64,000 nucleotides of DNA from Leptospira sp. B5-022 (GCF_000347035.1 NZ_ANIJ01000005.1:1-64000); one strand, 5' to 3'; shown: positions 46,946-56,309, counted from the first letter of the stretch. Translations and numbers: made by a program. The notes: a model not told the origin generated them from the sequence alone.

Positions 46946-48124
46946 ATGAAAACAGTTTCCCCTTCAAGGGCCGAAGAATTGGTCCGATACCGCAGATTCA
47001 TTCATAAACATCCCGAACTTAGATACGAGGAAGTCGGGACAGCGGATTTCGTCTCTAAACATCTCGAATCCCTAGGTTATACTTTCCAGTCCGGGATCGC
47101 AAAGACAGGGATTGCCTGTCTGATAGATTCGGGAAAACCGGGTAAAACCCTTTTAGTAAGGGCGGATATGGATGCTCTTCCGATCTTTGAGGAAAATAAG
47201 ACGGATTATACTTCCGTTCACGAAGGAGTTATGCATGCATGCGGTCATGATGCTCATACTTCCGTTTTAATGGGACTTGCCTCCGAACTAAAAGAAAATC
47301 CAAGCGCTATCGTACCGAAAGGAAGGGTTTTGTTGGTATTCCAACCTGCGGAAGAAGGTGGACAAGGCGCAGACCGCATGATAGAAGAAGGAATATTAGA
47401 AAAATACGATGTATCTGCCGCTTTAGCCCTTCATGTTTGGAATCATATTCCCGTAGGAAAAATAGGGGTTGTAGACGGCCCTATGATGGCCGCAGTGGAT
47501 GAGTTTAAAATTACTGTCCAAGGGGTCAGTGGCCACGGAGCCATGCCACAACATACTGTGGATCCTATATTAGTAGGATCTCATATAGTTACCGCCCTCC
47601 AAAGTATCGTATCCAGAAATACCGATCCTTTAGATTCTTGCGTAGTAACTGTAGGCGCATTCCATGCAGGACATGCATTCAATGTGATTTCCGAGACTGC
47701 GGAATTAAAAGGTACGATCCGCACATTCACCAAAGAAATGTTCGATAAAGCTCCGGAATTATTCAAAAAAGTCGTAGAAAATACTGCGTCAGCGTTCGGA
47801 GCAAAGGCGATTATCCATTACGAAAGAACGAATGCTCCCACGATCAATCATCCGGAAATGGCAAATATCGTCCGAAAAGCGTCGGAGAATATTTTAGGTC
47901 CGAACTCAGTCACGGAAGAACATGCTAAAACCATGGGAGGAGAGGACTTCTCCGCGTTTTTGATGAAGGTCCCTGGATGTTACTTTTTCGTGGGTTCCAT
48001 GAACGAAAAAAAGGGCTTAGTTCATCCGCATCATAGTTCTAAATTCGATATAGATGAGGCTTCTTTACCGATCGGGCTGTCAGTGATGAAGGAAGCGATC
48101 CGACTTTATTTAGAAACTCATTAA
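46946..48124 (+). CDS. M20-family amidohydrolase (hippurate / N-acyl amino acid type)
   Basis: A 392-residue zinc-dependent amidohydrolase. The di-metal ligands are visible in [39 protein letters not shown] (catalytic glutamates), [11 protein letters not shown] and the late HPHHSSKFD. The dimerisation lid includes [15 protein letters not shown]. Family members release amino acids from N-acyl or aryl conjugates. Length and motifs are normal. It stands alone, followed by a repeat-rich gap. Confidence 0.9.
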   Translation: MKTVSPSRAEELVRYRRFIHKHPELRYEEVGTADFVSKHLESLGYTFQSGIAKTGIACLIDSGKPGKTLLVRADMDALPIFEENKTDYTSVHEGVMHACGHDAHTSVLMGLASELKENPSAIVPKGRVLLVFQPAEEGGQGADRMIEEGILEKYDVSAALALHVWNHIPVGKIGVVDGPMMAAVDEFKITVQGVSGHGAMPQHTVDPILVGSHIVTALQSIVSRNTDPLDSCVVTVGAFHAGHAFNVISETAELKGTIRTFTKEMFDKAPELFKKVVENTASAFGAKAIIHYERTNAPTINHPEMANIVRKASENILGPNSVTEEHAKTMGGEDFSAFLMKVPGCYFFVGSMNEKKGLVHPHHSSKFDIDEASLPIGLSVMKEAIRLYLETH

Positions 48125-48145
48125 GGATCTGAAATAAAATACAAG

Positions 48146-48161
48146 TGCAGGAATTCCAACA
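48146..48161. repeat. 16-bp near-palindrome TGCAGGAATTCCAACA
   Basis: A family copy 22 bases after the M20 gene stop. Confidence 0.5.
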
Positions 48162-48177
48162 TGCGGGATCCGACATT

Positions 48178-48193
48178 TGTTGAAACTCCTACA
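48178..48193. repeat. 16-bp near-palindrome TGTTGAAACTCCTACA
   Basis: A family copy at the left edge of the composite repeat; the spacing from the previous copy (32 bases) is three DNA turns. Confidence 0.5.
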
Positions 48194-48390
48194 TGGGAGT
48201 GGAGAGCGCCCCCGCCCCTTCGCAGCGATCCTTAGAGAGCGAGAAGGCGACCAGTTTTCCTGAGTCGGTGACGAAAGTCAAACGAGTCGAACTCTAAATC
48301 GACACGATTTACTTGATCGAACGCAAATTTGTAAAACCGGCCCCCACCCTGGTTCGGGTGGAGGAGGTGGGCTTGTGGGAGAAGCAATTT
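48194..48390. repeat. GC-rich composite intergenic repeat (right copy)
   Basis: It contains the core at 48262-48286 shared with the left copy near 1.2 kb in the same orientation, and at 48339-48379 the C/G-rich module in inverted orientation. The latter can fold, with CCCACCC-type and GGGTGG-type arms around GGTTC. It encodes nothing recognised. Confidence 0.5.
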
Positions 48391-48443
48391 CCCCATACAC
48401 CAAAAAGCCCAAAATTTCAATCCCTATTTTCGCTCATGACCAT

Positions 48444-48459
48444 TGTAGGAATTCCAACA
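48444..48459. repeat. 16-bp near-palindrome TGTAGGAATTCCAACA
   Basis: A near-perfect copy with the centre GGAATTCC, lying just beyond the stop of the DUF1564-like gene. Confidence 0.6.
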
Positions 48460-48473
48460 TTGCACGACGAAGA

Positions 48474-48902
48474 TCATGCTCCCCAGGGCAGAAATTTCTC
48501 CTCGTTTTTCATAGTTGTTTCCTTTTTCAGATCCTTCTCCTTTCTAAACGATTGAAATCCGGAACTTAAGTTCCATTCTATTTTTAAAAGAGAACACAAA
48601 AAACTACTAGCGGAAACATTTCTTTCCTTAGCGAAACCCATTGCCTCCCAATAATCGGAGCCGTATACTCTAACTCTTTTTCTGGAATCGCTACTTTTAA
48701 CTTTTTCAAAATCGAGTTTCGGGATTTTTCCCTTTTGCCTTTTTTCCCTAAAGGATGAAATTAGGCTTTGTAGAATTTCCTTAGGTTCTCCTATATGAAA
48801 TACTGCATCTCTCCAAATCGATTCCATCTCCAAGGGAATTCTCCAATCGATTTGGATCATTCCCCGATTTTCTAAAATTTGTTTTCTAAAAACTTCTTCC
48901 AT
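48474..48902 (-). CDS. DUF1564-like protein (Leptospira family)
   Basis: A 142-residue soluble, basic protein. The segment RKRVRVYGSDYWEAMGFAKERNVSAS-type, followed by SFLCSLLKIEW, resembles the ribbon-helix-helix-like core of DUF1564, a family I know only from Leptospira with many paralogues. A DNA-binding role is an inference from that shape. GGAGG lies 6 bases before the ATG. Repeat-rich gaps lie on both sides, so it may be an isolated, mobile or horizontally spread gene. Confidence 0.5.
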   Translation of the reverse strand: MEEVFRKQILENRGMIQIDWRIPLEMESIWRDAVFHIGEPKEILQSLISSFREKRQKGKIPKLDFEKVKSSDSRKRVRVYGSDYWEAMGFAKERNVSASSFLCSLLKIEWNLSSGFQSFRKEKDLKKETTMKNEEKFLPWGA

Positions 48903-49203
48903 ATTCGCCTCCGAATGCTTGGATCGAATCCATAATATGAAACAAATATCTTCAAATGAAAAACGGAATGAATATTAAAATTTTTGAATTTAGTTCGTCT
49001 TAGATAAAATCTTGCAACTAAGACGAAAAGTTTGGAGACGTAAACAAGAATTTGAAACCGTAGTCAATCACAAAACCGCCACAGCTTCCTCTCGCAAAAG
49101 AATCCCTGGAACCAATATTCCGCGGGATATACTAAAGGATGTTGGTATTCCAACATCTTACATCTTGTATGAGTAAAGATTCAGAATAGAATGGAAAAAA
49201 AGA
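48903..49203. other. Gene-free gap
   Basis: I see no gene here. It contains an inverted repeat CGTCTTAG/CTAAGACG (48996-49003 and 49018-49025) that could form an 8-base stem, and one 16-bp near-palindrome. Confidence 0.6.
49140..49155. repeat. 16-bp near-palindrome TGTTGGTATTCCAACA
   Basis: Arms TGTTGG and CCAACA are perfectly complementary. It lies about 50 bases beyond the Xaa-Pro peptidase stop. Confidence 0.6.
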
Positions 49204-50493
49204 TCAAGCCCTCATCGACTCGATCTCATCCACTTCTTTTGCAATCATAGAAGTTAGAACGATCGGATTATCACCGTTTACAAGAACATCGTCTTCTATT
49301 CGAACTCCGATCCCTCTAAAACCTGCCGGGATTGTTTCATCTGTTGGATCAAAATATAATCCGGGTTCCACAGTGACCACAAGTCCGTTCTGCATAGGTT
49401 TACTTTTTCCATTCTCAAAATAACGGCCCACATCATGCACATCCATTCCGAGATAATGACCGGTTCTATGCATATAAAATCTGCGGTATTCTCCCTTCTC
49501 TATGATCTCAGAAAGTTCGCCCTTCAATAAACCCAGATCGATCAATCCGGTGGTCAAATTTTTGACGGTCTTTTCATGGACTGCATTGAACTCCACGCCT
49601 TGTTTTGTATCCAAGATCGCTTGTTTTTGCACATCCAAAACTAATTGGTAAATGGTTCTTTGTTCCGAAGTGAATTTTTTTCCCGAAGGGAAAACGCGAG
49701 TAACGTCGGCGGTATAATAATCCTTCTCAGCTCCACTGTCCACTAAAATCAGTTCGTTATCGCCGATCTTCGCACGATTGGTGGTATAATGAAGAATGGT
49801 GGCATTTTTTCCTGCGGCTACAATATGCCCGTACCCCCCACCCCAGGCTCCATGTTTTAAATATTCGGATTCCAGAATGGACTCTAATTCGAATTCGTAC
49901 ATCCCGATCTTGGTCTCTCTGAACAATCTTTCGTGGCCAAGAGCGGTGATCCTGGAAGACTCTTTTAATTTTTCGATCTCTTCAGGTGATTTATACATTC
50001 TCATTTCATGAAGAAAGTTTGGGATCTCCCATCGTTGCGGGCCGAATTTACCTTCCCTCAGTCTTCTATTCAAAGAACTGATAAGTTCGAGTAACTCCGA
50101 ATCTCTTTTGGAGTCCTTTCCGAAAAAATGATATAAGGTGAACTGATTGGTAAGAATATCCGAAATTTTAGATTCCCATTCTCCTAGATCGAAACTTTGA
50201 TCCAGCTCCAATCTTTTTTCGATCTCTTCTTTTCCGAGACGAATGCCTGTCCAAATTTCTTTTTCCTTATCTTTAGGAAGCGCAAAATGAGCGGAGAAGT
50301 CCCTACGCAAAACCAAAACACCGTCTTCTTCCTCGATGCCTGTCAGATAATAATAATCCGAATCTTGTCGGAATTTATACTCCACATCTCTATTACGGAT
50401 CTTTTGAGGGGCTGCAAATATAAGTAATACTTCCGACTCTTTTAAAAGATTCTGAACTTCTCGGATCCGTTTTCGAAAAATGTTTTGGTCCAT
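49204..50493 (-). CDS. pepP: Xaa-Pro aminopeptidase (M24B)
   Basis: A 429-residue metallopeptidase that removes N-terminal residues preceding proline. The C-terminal pita-bread domain has all five metal ligands in context: LVDSGAEKDYYTADVTRVF (two Asp), MHRTGHYLGMDVHDVG (His), VTVEPGLYF (Glu) and GIGVRIEDDVLV (Glu). The N-terminal domain RDVEYKFRQDSDYYYLTG is typical of PepP. I start at the ATG two bases after the glycosyltransferase stop, with AGGG 5 bases upstream; a longer reading would overlap that gene. Third in a compact operon. Confidence 0.9.
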   Translation of the reverse strand: MDQNIFRKRIREVQNLLKESEVLLIFAAPQKIRNRDVEYKFRQDSDYYYLTGIEEEDGVLVLRRDFSAHFALPKDKEKEIWTGIRLGKEEIEKRLELDQSFDLGEWESKISDILTNQFTLYHFFGKDSKRDSELLELISSLNRRLREGKFGPQRWEIPNFLHEMRMYKSPEEIEKLKESSRITALGHERLFRETKIGMYEFELESILESEYLKHGAWGGGYGHIVAAGKNATILHYTTNRAKIGDNELILVDSGAEKDYYTADVTRVFPSGKKFTSEQRTIYQLVLDVQKQAILDTKQGVEFNAVHEKTVKNLTTGLIDLGLLKGELSEIIEKGEYRRFYMHRTGHYLGMDVHDVGRYFENGKSKPMQNGLVVTVEPGLYFDPTDETIPAGFRGIGVRIEDDVLVNGDNPIVLTSMIAKEVDEIESMRA

Positions 50494-50495
50494 AA

Positions 50496-51518
50496 TTACC
50501 CTTTTATTAGACGAATTCCTTCTTCCAGCATTCTGTCCGTATCCTGTTCCAACATACAACGAAAATGTTTTTTAGGACATACCCTTCCCCCGTGTATTCC
50601 ACAAGGACGACAGTCTAGACCGTTTACCTCGGATATAAACACACGACTCGCCAAAGGTGTATATCCGAATGCGGGAATGGTGGCGCCAAAAGCAGCCAAG
50701 GTCGGAATATTAAACGCGGAAGCAAAATGAATGGGAGAAGAATCATTGGTTACAAGAAGTGCCGCCCCACTCATCAAATAACTCATCTCAGGAAGACTTG
50801 TCCTTCCGGCAAGATTGATCCCGAAACCTTCTCCCACTTCTTCGCAAAGTTTAGAATCACCTTTGCCTCCGGTCAGAACGATCTTCAGTCCGGTCCTTTC
50901 ATGAAGAAGTTTACTGACCGTTTTAAATTTATCCGCCGGCAAACGTTTCGTTTCCCAAACGGAAGAAGGAGAAACCAAAATATAATTCCCCTTTTCTAAA
51001 CCGTTCTTTTTCATTTCGGATTGGATACCGGTGACGGACTCAGGCTTCCAAAATAGTTCCGGTTGTCTGGAAATTTTTTGCCTTTCTTCTTCGGTGTAAA
51101 TAAGAGAAAGAAGTTTGTCTACCTCGTGAGGTCCTCTTAAAAGCCGCGGATGTTTTTCATTCAATAAAAAAGAAAATCCTGCCGTCCTATAACCGATCCT
51201 TCTTTTGGCTCCGCTTAAAAAAGAAATAATGGATGAACGAAACGAAAAATGAGGAGAAATACAAATCGTAAAATTATATTTTCTTAATTCTTTGCAAAAG
51301 TCCCAAAATCCGAAAAGGGAGGATTTAATCTGCTTCTTGTCTAAAGGTATGATCCGGTCGATCCAAGGATTCGCTTCCAGAACGGATTCGGTCCCCTTGT
51401 TCACGATCACAGTCATTTTGGAACCGGGAAATTTTCTCTTGATCTCCCTAAAAAGCGGAGTCGTTAAGATCAGGTCTCCTAAAAACGCAGTTTGGATGAC
51501 TAAAATATTTTCAGACAT
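50496..51518 (-). CDS. Glycosyltransferase family 9 (heptosyltransferase-like)
   Basis: A 340-residue GT-B enzyme. The front IQTAFLGDLILTTPLFREIK and the C-terminal donor site GKGDSKLCEE, LAGRTSLPEMSYLMSGAALLVTNDSSPIHFASAFNIP are the GT9 pattern, including the D-S-S-P-x-H signature. The cysteine-rich end (CRPCGIHGGRVCPKKHFRC) is common in heptosyltransferases. It probably adds heptose or a related sugar to LPS inner core. The ATG follows the thiolase-like stop directly (TAAATG). Confidence 0.88.
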   Translation of the reverse strand: MSENILVIQTAFLGDLILTTPLFREIKRKFPGSKMTVIVNKGTESVLEANPWIDRIIPLDKKQIKSSLFGFWDFCKELRKYNFTICISPHFSFRSSIISFLSGAKRRIGYRTAGFSFLLNEKHPRLLRGPHEVDKLLSLIYTEEERQKISRQPELFWKPESVTGIQSEMKKNGLEKGNYILVSPSSVWETKRLPADKFKTVSKLLHERTGLKIVLTGGKGDSKLCEEVGEGFGINLAGRTSLPEMSYLMSGAALLVTNDSSPIHFASAFNIPTLAAFGATIPAFGYTPLASRVFISEVNGLDCRPCGIHGGRVCPKKHFRCMLEQDTDRMLEEGIRLIKG

Positions 51519-52643
51519 TTATTTTTTGGCCTCAAGGATGGTCGCAAAATTATTCACACCTAATCCTCCGATGGATAAACCGAGCGCAGTGTCCGAATCA
51601 TTCTCATTCATAAATGTACAAAGTTCCGCAATTTGGGCGAGACCGGAAACTCCCACAGGATGACCTCTTGTTTTTAATCCCCCTGAAGGATTGATAGGGA
51701 GTTTTCCTCTTTTCTCCGTGATCCCTTCCGCTACATTTGCAAGCGCCTTCCCTTGCGGAAATAAACCTGCATCTTCTGAGGCAATGATCTCAAAGATCGT
51801 GAATGCATCGTGAAGTTCCGCAACCCGAATATCGGAAGGTTTTTTACCCGATTCCGCATAAGCCTGCTTGAAAGCGGATTTAGATGCAGGAAAACTCAAG
51901 CCCCCTGGCACGGAGTTCACTTGGCCTAGTCCATGCCCCGTGCCGGTGATCTCAATTCTTTTACGGTCCTTCTTCAATCTTGCCGGATCCGTTTCCAATA
52001 ATACGGCGCAGGAACCGTCCGACAAAGGAGATATATCATATAAACATAATGGACTGGAGAATATAGGAGAGGAGAAGTATTCCTCCTCGCTTAAGTTTTT
52101 TTGAATATGCGCGATCTTATTTTCGAGGCCGTTATCATGCAGCTTTTTGGATAATTTAAAAAGTTCCTTTCTAGTATATCCAAAATCCCTTAAATATCTG
52201 GTAGCAGTCAAGGCGCCGCCCTGGGCCATGGACATAGCCAGATTCCTTTGCTGGGACGAGAGCACTGAACCTAAAAGTAAATTATTCTCTTCTCTCGGAA
52301 GTCTACTCATGACCTCTGTTCCGATCACGATCCCTCTTTTAAATTTTCCTGATAGAAGTAGGTAACGGGCCAGATGAAGAGCGGATGCCCCACTGGAAGA
52401 TGCAGTCTCGGAACGGATCGCAAACAAGGAGGAAAGTCCCAGATCTTCTTTGATCTTTGCCGGTAAAAAAATTTCTCCCGTATAACGTTCCGGGGCCATA
52501 CATGCAAAAATTAGAAATTCGGGAACAAAGCCTGGGTTCTTTTTAAGTAAGTGATTCGCAGTCTCATACGATAGCGATTGATAGTCGGAATCAATCTTGC
52601 CGAATTTACTTAAATGTGAGTCGAGCACATAGGCCGAGGTCAT
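51519..52643 (-). CDS. Thiolase-like protein with both catalytic cysteines replaced
   Basis: A 374-residue thiolase-fold protein of the SCP2/acetyl-CoA acetyltransferase group. Conserved parts are VAELHDAFTIFEI, PINPSGGLKTRGHPVG (catalytic His kept) and LGLSIGGLGVNNFAT. The nucleophile normally in E-x-A-C-A-S-G reads ETASSSG, so C is S82, and the second cysteine (normally C-x-G near the C-terminus) reads LSIGG. Ordinary thiolysis or Claisen condensation is unlikely. I start at the ATG giving MTSAYVL; a TTG 14 codons upstream is open. It leads an operon with a heptosyltransferase and a peptidase. Confidence 0.78.
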   Translation of the reverse strand: MTSAYVLDSHLSKFGKIDSDYQSLSYETANHLLKKNPGFVPEFLIFACMAPERYTGEIFLPAKIKEDLGLSSLFAIRSETASSSGASALHLARYLLLSGKFKRGIVIGTEVMSRLPREENNLLLGSVLSSQQRNLAMSMAQGGALTATRYLRDFGYTRKELFKLSKKLHDNGLENKIAHIQKNLSEEEYFSSPIFSSPLCLYDISPLSDGSCAVLLETDPARLKKDRKRIEITGTGHGLGQVNSVPGGLSFPASKSAFKQAYAESGKKPSDIRVAELHDAFTIFEIIASEDAGLFPQGKALANVAEGITEKRGKLPINPSGGLKTRGHPVGVSGLAQIAELCTFMNENDSDTALGLSIGGLGVNNFATILEAKK

Positions 52644-52723
52644 ATTCCTACAAATTTTCCCGTTCCTGATTTCGAGCAAAGTCAAAAACTTAAAGATCTA
52701 CTCTGCCTTTTTTCGAATCTCGC

Positions 52724-52752
52724 TTTTCAAAATAGGCACTCTCGTTTATAGT
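52724..52752 (+). promoter_or_regulatory. Possible bfr promoter
   Basis: TTTTCA and TATAGT are separated by 17 bases, and the -10 is 22 bases before the GTG start of bacterioferritin. No obvious Fur-like box is seen. Confidence 0.4.
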
Positions 52753-52774
52753 GATCTAAGGTAGGAGAAACGAC

Positions 52775-53242
52775 GTGAAAGGAAACCAAGAAGTCCTCGA
52801 TATCTTAGCGGAAGTGCTCTCCGCCGAACTCACAGCGATTAACCAGTACTTTATTCACGCAAAGTTGAATAAAAACTGGGGTTACGATAAACTTGCTTCT
52901 TACATGAAAAAAGAATCCATCGAAGAGATGAATCACGCAGACCAAGTGATCGAGCGCATCCTATTTCTCGACGGAATTCCCGATCTGCAAAGATACATGA
53001 AGATCAACGTAGGCAAGGATATCGAAAGTATCCTAAAAAATGATTTAGACGTAGAATACAATGCCGTAGAACGTTTAAATCGTGGGATAGAAATTTCCAC
53101 CAAAAACAAAGACAACGGCACACGTGAATTGCTCGAGAAGATCCTCGTCTCCGAGGAGGAGCATATCGACTGGCTCGAGGCCCAGCTAGAGATCATCAAA
53201 ACCATTGGGGTCCAAAATTATTTGGCCCAACAAATCACCTAA
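52775..53242 (+). CDS. bfr: Bacterioferritin
   Basis: A 155-residue iron-storage subunit that assembles into 24-mers. All ferroxidase ligands are at the Escherichia coli positions: E18, E51, H54, E94, E127 and H130, and the haem-ligating M52 is present. The stretch ESIEEMNHADQVIERILFLDG is almost the family consensus. The start is GTG with AGGAG 8 bases upstream. A THUMP methyltransferase gene starts 3 bases after the stop. Confidence 0.96.
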   Translation: MKGNQEVLDILAEVLSAELTAINQYFIHAKLNKNWGYDKLASYMKKESIEEMNHADQVIERILFLDGIPDLQRYMKINVGKDIESILKNDLDVEYNAVERLNRGIEISTKNKDNGTRELLEKILVSEEEHIDWLEAQLEIIKTIGVQNYLAQQIT

Positions 53243-53245
53243 GCA

Positions 53246-55111
53246 TTGAATTCCAAAAAACCATCTCCTAAAAAATCCCCTTCTTCCGGTTATGGCAAGA
53301 AGGGGCCAGCGAATAAATCAGGTTCTTCTTTTTCCAAACCGACTCGATCAAAAAACTCGAGTGCCGATAAAGATTCCGATCGTAAACCCTATCGCTCTAA
53401 AGAAAAAGGCGATTCAGAACGACCTTACCGCTCCAAAGACGGAAATTCCAAATCAGGATATTCCTCCGACAAACCGAAAGAAAGAGGACACTCTAAACCT
53501 TCTCGTTCAGGCATTGATAGAAAGCCGCCTGCTCGGTCCGGAAATCGTAAATTTTCCGACGATGACAGAAAACCATATCGTGAAAAGGATTCCAGCAGAG
53601 ATGATCGGAAACCGTTCACTCGGAATTCGGACCGCGGAGAAAGAAAACCGTTCTCCCGTGACTCCGACCGCAGCGAAAGAAAACCTTTTTCCGGAAACTC
53701 AAGAGGAGAAGGTAGAAGTTCCTTCGGTGAAAATTCCAACAGAGGAGAGCGCAAACCGTTCACTCGCAATTCGGACCGCGGAGAACGTAAACCATTCTCC
53801 CGTGACTCCGACCGCGGAGACAGAAAGCCGTTCTCCCGTGACACAGGTCGCAGCGAAAGACGTCCTTTTTCTCCACGGGGAAAAGAAGGATTTCGTTCCG
53901 AACGTCCAACTCGCCCTTATGAAGAAGATCACTATAGAGAAGGTATCCGAGCCGGTTGGCAATCCGCAAAACTTTCTCTTTCCGAATTCGATAGACCGGA
54001 AGCGCTCACCTATCACGCGTCATGCGGAGACGGTCTTGCCTTCCTATTGAAAGAAGAAGTCAAAGAAGCAGGCTTGGAAATTCTTTCCGACAATAGAGGA
54101 GGAGTTTTCTTTAAGGGACCTTCTAAAAAAGTCAGGGATTTTTGTTTGAGTTCCGGGATCTCTTCCGGGATCAGTTTCGAATTGTCTTCTTGGCAGGACA
54201 TTCAAGGACCGGACGATCTATACGAAGTCGCGGCGATGTTCCCTTTCGAAAAATTACTTTCTCCTGGCACCAAGTTCCGAATAGACGCTGCCACAAAGGA
54301 TAGCCTGCAAGATTCACGTTATGCGACTTATCGTTTAAAAGATGCGATCTTCGACAGATTCAGGGCACAAGGCCTGGAACTTCCGGAAGCGGATCGTGAA
54401 GAGCCTGAGGTATTATTCTACCTTCGCTCCAGAATGAACCAGGTAAAATTATTCCTGGCATTACACGCACAACCTTTGCAAAGAAGAGGTCATGGCAGAG
54501 AAGGGGGAGAAGCTCCGCTCAGAGAGACCTTGGCCCAGGCGCTTCTCCGCTTTTCCGGTTGGAAACCGGGAGAGGCATTGTACGATCCATTCTGCGGTTC
54601 AGGAACTCTATTGATAGAGGCGGCACTCAGAATGAGAAACGGAGGCTGGGTGAATTATAAAAGTTTATCCAGATCTTCTATCTTCACCCGACTTTTCGGA
54701 CCTTGCAAAGCGAAGGAAGAATGGGACTCCAAAGAGATCCTACTCTTCGGTTCCGATATCTCGGAAGATGCAATCGACCTAGCGAAGAAGAATGCAAAAG
54801 AAGCGGGTGTCGCCGACCTGATCCATTGGAAGGTAGCTTCCGCAGAGGACCAGGAGGCAGGCCTTGGCTTCAAAGAAGGAAAGATCGTAACCAATCCTCC
54901 ATACGGAGTCCGTTTGGGAGATAAGGATTCGGTTTCCGAACTTTATTCAAACTGGGGAGAGACCTTAAAAAAGAATTTTTCAGGTTCCTATGTAGCTTTA
55001 GTGGCGGGAGATCCTTCCCTTTTAGGCTTTTTAAAACTGAAGTCCGACAAAGAACAATCCGTCACGATTGCTAAGTTAAAAGGAAAATTAGTTGCCTACC
55101 GGATCGACTAA
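53246..55111 (+). CDS. THUMP-domain RNA methyltransferase with repetitive basic arm
   Basis: A 621-residue protein. Residues 1-225 are a low-complexity Lys/Arg/Ser/Asp arm built of repeats such as RGERKPFSRDSDRG, unlike the rest. From about 240 it matches class I 23S rRNA methylases of the RlmL/YpsC type: a THUMP region, LHAQPLQRRGHGREGGEAPL, then YDPFCGSGTLLIEAA (motif I) and VTNPPYGVRLGDK (N-P-P-Y). It methylates RNA guanine N2 in known relatives. The start is a TTG directly after bfr; the repetitive arm makes the true start uncertain, and a start later in the arm is possible. Confidence 0.85.
   Translation: MNSKKPSPKKSPSSGYGKKGPANKSGSSFSKPTRSKNSSADKDSDRKPYRSKEKGDSERPYRSKDGNSKSGYSSDKPKERGHSKPSRSGIDRKPPARSGNRKFSDDDRKPYREKDSSRDDRKPFTRNSDRGERKPFSRDSDRSERKPFSGNSRGEGRSSFGENSNRGERKPFTRNSDRGERKPFSRDSDRGDRKPFSRDTGRSERRPFSPRGKEGFRSERPTRPYEEDHYREGIRAGWQSAKLSLSEFDRPEALTYHASCGDGLAFLLKEEVKEAGLEILSDNRGGVFFKGPSKKVRDFCLSSGISSGISFELSSWQDIQGPDDLYEVAAMFPFEKLLSPGTKFRIDAATKDSLQDSRYATYRLKDAIFDRFRAQGLELPEADREEPEVLFYLRSRMNQVKLFLALHAQPLQRRGHGREGGEAPLRETLAQALLRFSGWKPGEALYDPFCGSGTLLIEAALRMRNGGWVNYKSLSRSSIFTRLFGPCKAKEEWDSKEILLFGSDISEDAIDLAKKNAKEAGVADLIHWKVASAEDQEAGLGFKEGKIVTNPPYGVRLGDKDSVSELYSNWGETLKKNFSGSYVALVAGDPSLLGFLKLKSDKEQSVTIAKLKGKLVAYRID
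53600..53870 (+). repeat. Degenerate coding repeats in the THUMP protein arm
   Basis: Units of about 36 bases containing GGAGAACGTAAACC and CCGTTC(A/T)CTCG-like sequence recur in frame about six times and encode (D/E)RKPF(S/T)R-x-SDRG. The alternating charges and arginines recall RNA-binding RGG/SR-like tails. Confidence 0.7.
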
Positions 55112-55129
55112 ACCAGATTCCAGGGAGAG

Positions 55130-56308
55130 ATGAATCACCAGGAGATCTTACTCAAACTTTTAGAAGTCACAGAAAACTCCAAGGACAGTTTTCAGTTCCT
55201 GAAACTCTTCCGGTCCTTGGAGCCTGAAAAATTTGCGGTCATACATGCAAGCTCCGAAACTTTGACCGAGTCCGCGGAAGCATTCTTATACAATTTAAAG
55301 TTATTACAAAAATTACAGCTTTTTCCCGTAGTCGTTCTGGAAAAGGATGGAGTCTCTTACGCAAATCTGTTCTATCGTTCTCCCGCTTCCAAGATCAGTT
55401 TGGAATCCATCAAGGACTCATTGGAAGAAGGACAAGAACTTCCCGGTTCCCGAAACCTTCCGGCAAAATGGTTTAGAAATCCAAGCCAAGCATTGGAATC
55501 CGTCCTCTCTTCTATAAAAGAAAAGAAGATCCCCGTATTCGTTACGGACCAAGGTGGATCCGAAATATATCCTTACCTTTCCAATTTATGCAAGGAGCTG
55601 AGGACCAAAAAGTTAATTCTACTTACTACTAGAAGCGGACTTTATAATTCCGAGGATAAAAAGATCTCTATCTTAGATTTCGAATCTTCCGAAAACCTTC
55701 AAAAAGAAGATCAGTCCCTATTTAATGAATGCAAACGGATCTTTGAATACACCGGAGATCCGAATCTCCAGATAGCGATCACTTCCGCTCCGGGTTTATT
55801 AAAAGAATTATTCACCATCAAAGGTAGCGGAACTCTATTAAGAAAAAAGAATAAAATAGAATTCCATACCGATTTTAGAAATTTAGATCCTAAACGACTG
55901 AACTTACTGATAGAGGATTCTTTCGGAAGAGGATTAAAACAAGGTTTTTGGAATAAGGAATTTTCCGGTATCGTTTTGGAATCCGAATACAAAGGATGTG
56001 CCCTTCTACAAAACACTCCTTGGGGAACATTTCTTTCCAAATTCGCGGTGAACGAGATCGCGAGAGGAGAAGGAGTAGGAAGAGATATCTGGGACGAGAT
56101 GTTAAAAAAAACACCTACTCTTTTCTGGAGAGCCAGAGCGGAGAATACAATCTCCAAATGGTATGCAAAAGAATGTAGCGGTCTTCAAAAAGAAGGAATC
56201 TGGGTCTATTTTTGGATCGGATTACAAGAGAAAGAAATTCCTTCCGTCTGCGATTTTTTAAGAAACCTTCCGGAGGATCTGGAATCTAAACAAAAGATCG
56301 ATTCCTGA
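55130..56308 (+). CDS. N-acetylglutamate synthase-like protein (degenerate kinase domain + GNAT)
   Basis: A 392-residue protein. Residues about 240-380 match the GNAT domain of vertebrate/Xanthomonas-type N-acetylglutamate synthases: [16 protein letters not shown], then [41 protein letters not shown] and [10 protein letters not shown]. The N-terminal 220 residues occupy the amino-acid-kinase position but lack the usual lysine and glycine motifs. The reaction would be acetyl-CoA plus glutamate, first step of arginine synthesis. Other arginine genes are not in view. It starts 18 bases after the methyltransferase. Confidence 0.72.
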   Translation: MNHQEILLKLLEVTENSKDSFQFLKLFRSLEPEKFAVIHASSETLTESAEAFLYNLKLLQKLQLFPVVVLEKDGVSYANLFYRSPASKISLESIKDSLEEGQELPGSRNLPAKWFRNPSQALESVLSSIKEKKIPVFVTDQGGSEIYPYLSNLCKELRTKKLILLTTRSGLYNSEDKKISILDFESSENLQKEDQSLFNECKRIFEYTGDPNLQIAITSAPGLLKELFTIKGSGTLLRKKNKIEFHTDFRNLDPKRLNLLIEDSFGRGLKQGFWNKEFSGIVLESEYKGCALLQNTPWGTFLSKFAVNEIARGEGVGRDIWDEMLKKTPTLFWRARAENTISKWYAKECSGLQKEGIWVYFWIGLQEKEIPSVCDFLRNLPEDLESKQKIDS

Positions 56309-56309
56309 T

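Larger units (their letters stand above)
48125..48473. other. Gene-free, repeat-rich gap
   Basis: No convincing coding frame. It contains three copies of the 16-bp near-palindrome and a G/C-rich mosaic that shares two modules with the gap after flgF. Confidence 0.7.

Noticed and set aside
48125..49203. Possible CRISPR array or tRNA in the repeat-rich gaps
   Set aside because: The repeats are irregularly spaced near-palindromes without unique spacers of constant size, and no cloverleaf or CCA end is visible.
53292..54050. A 252-codon open frame in +2 across the THUMP arm
   Set aside because: It follows from the regular base composition of the repeats; it has no family match and lies wholly inside the better supported methyltransferase gene.
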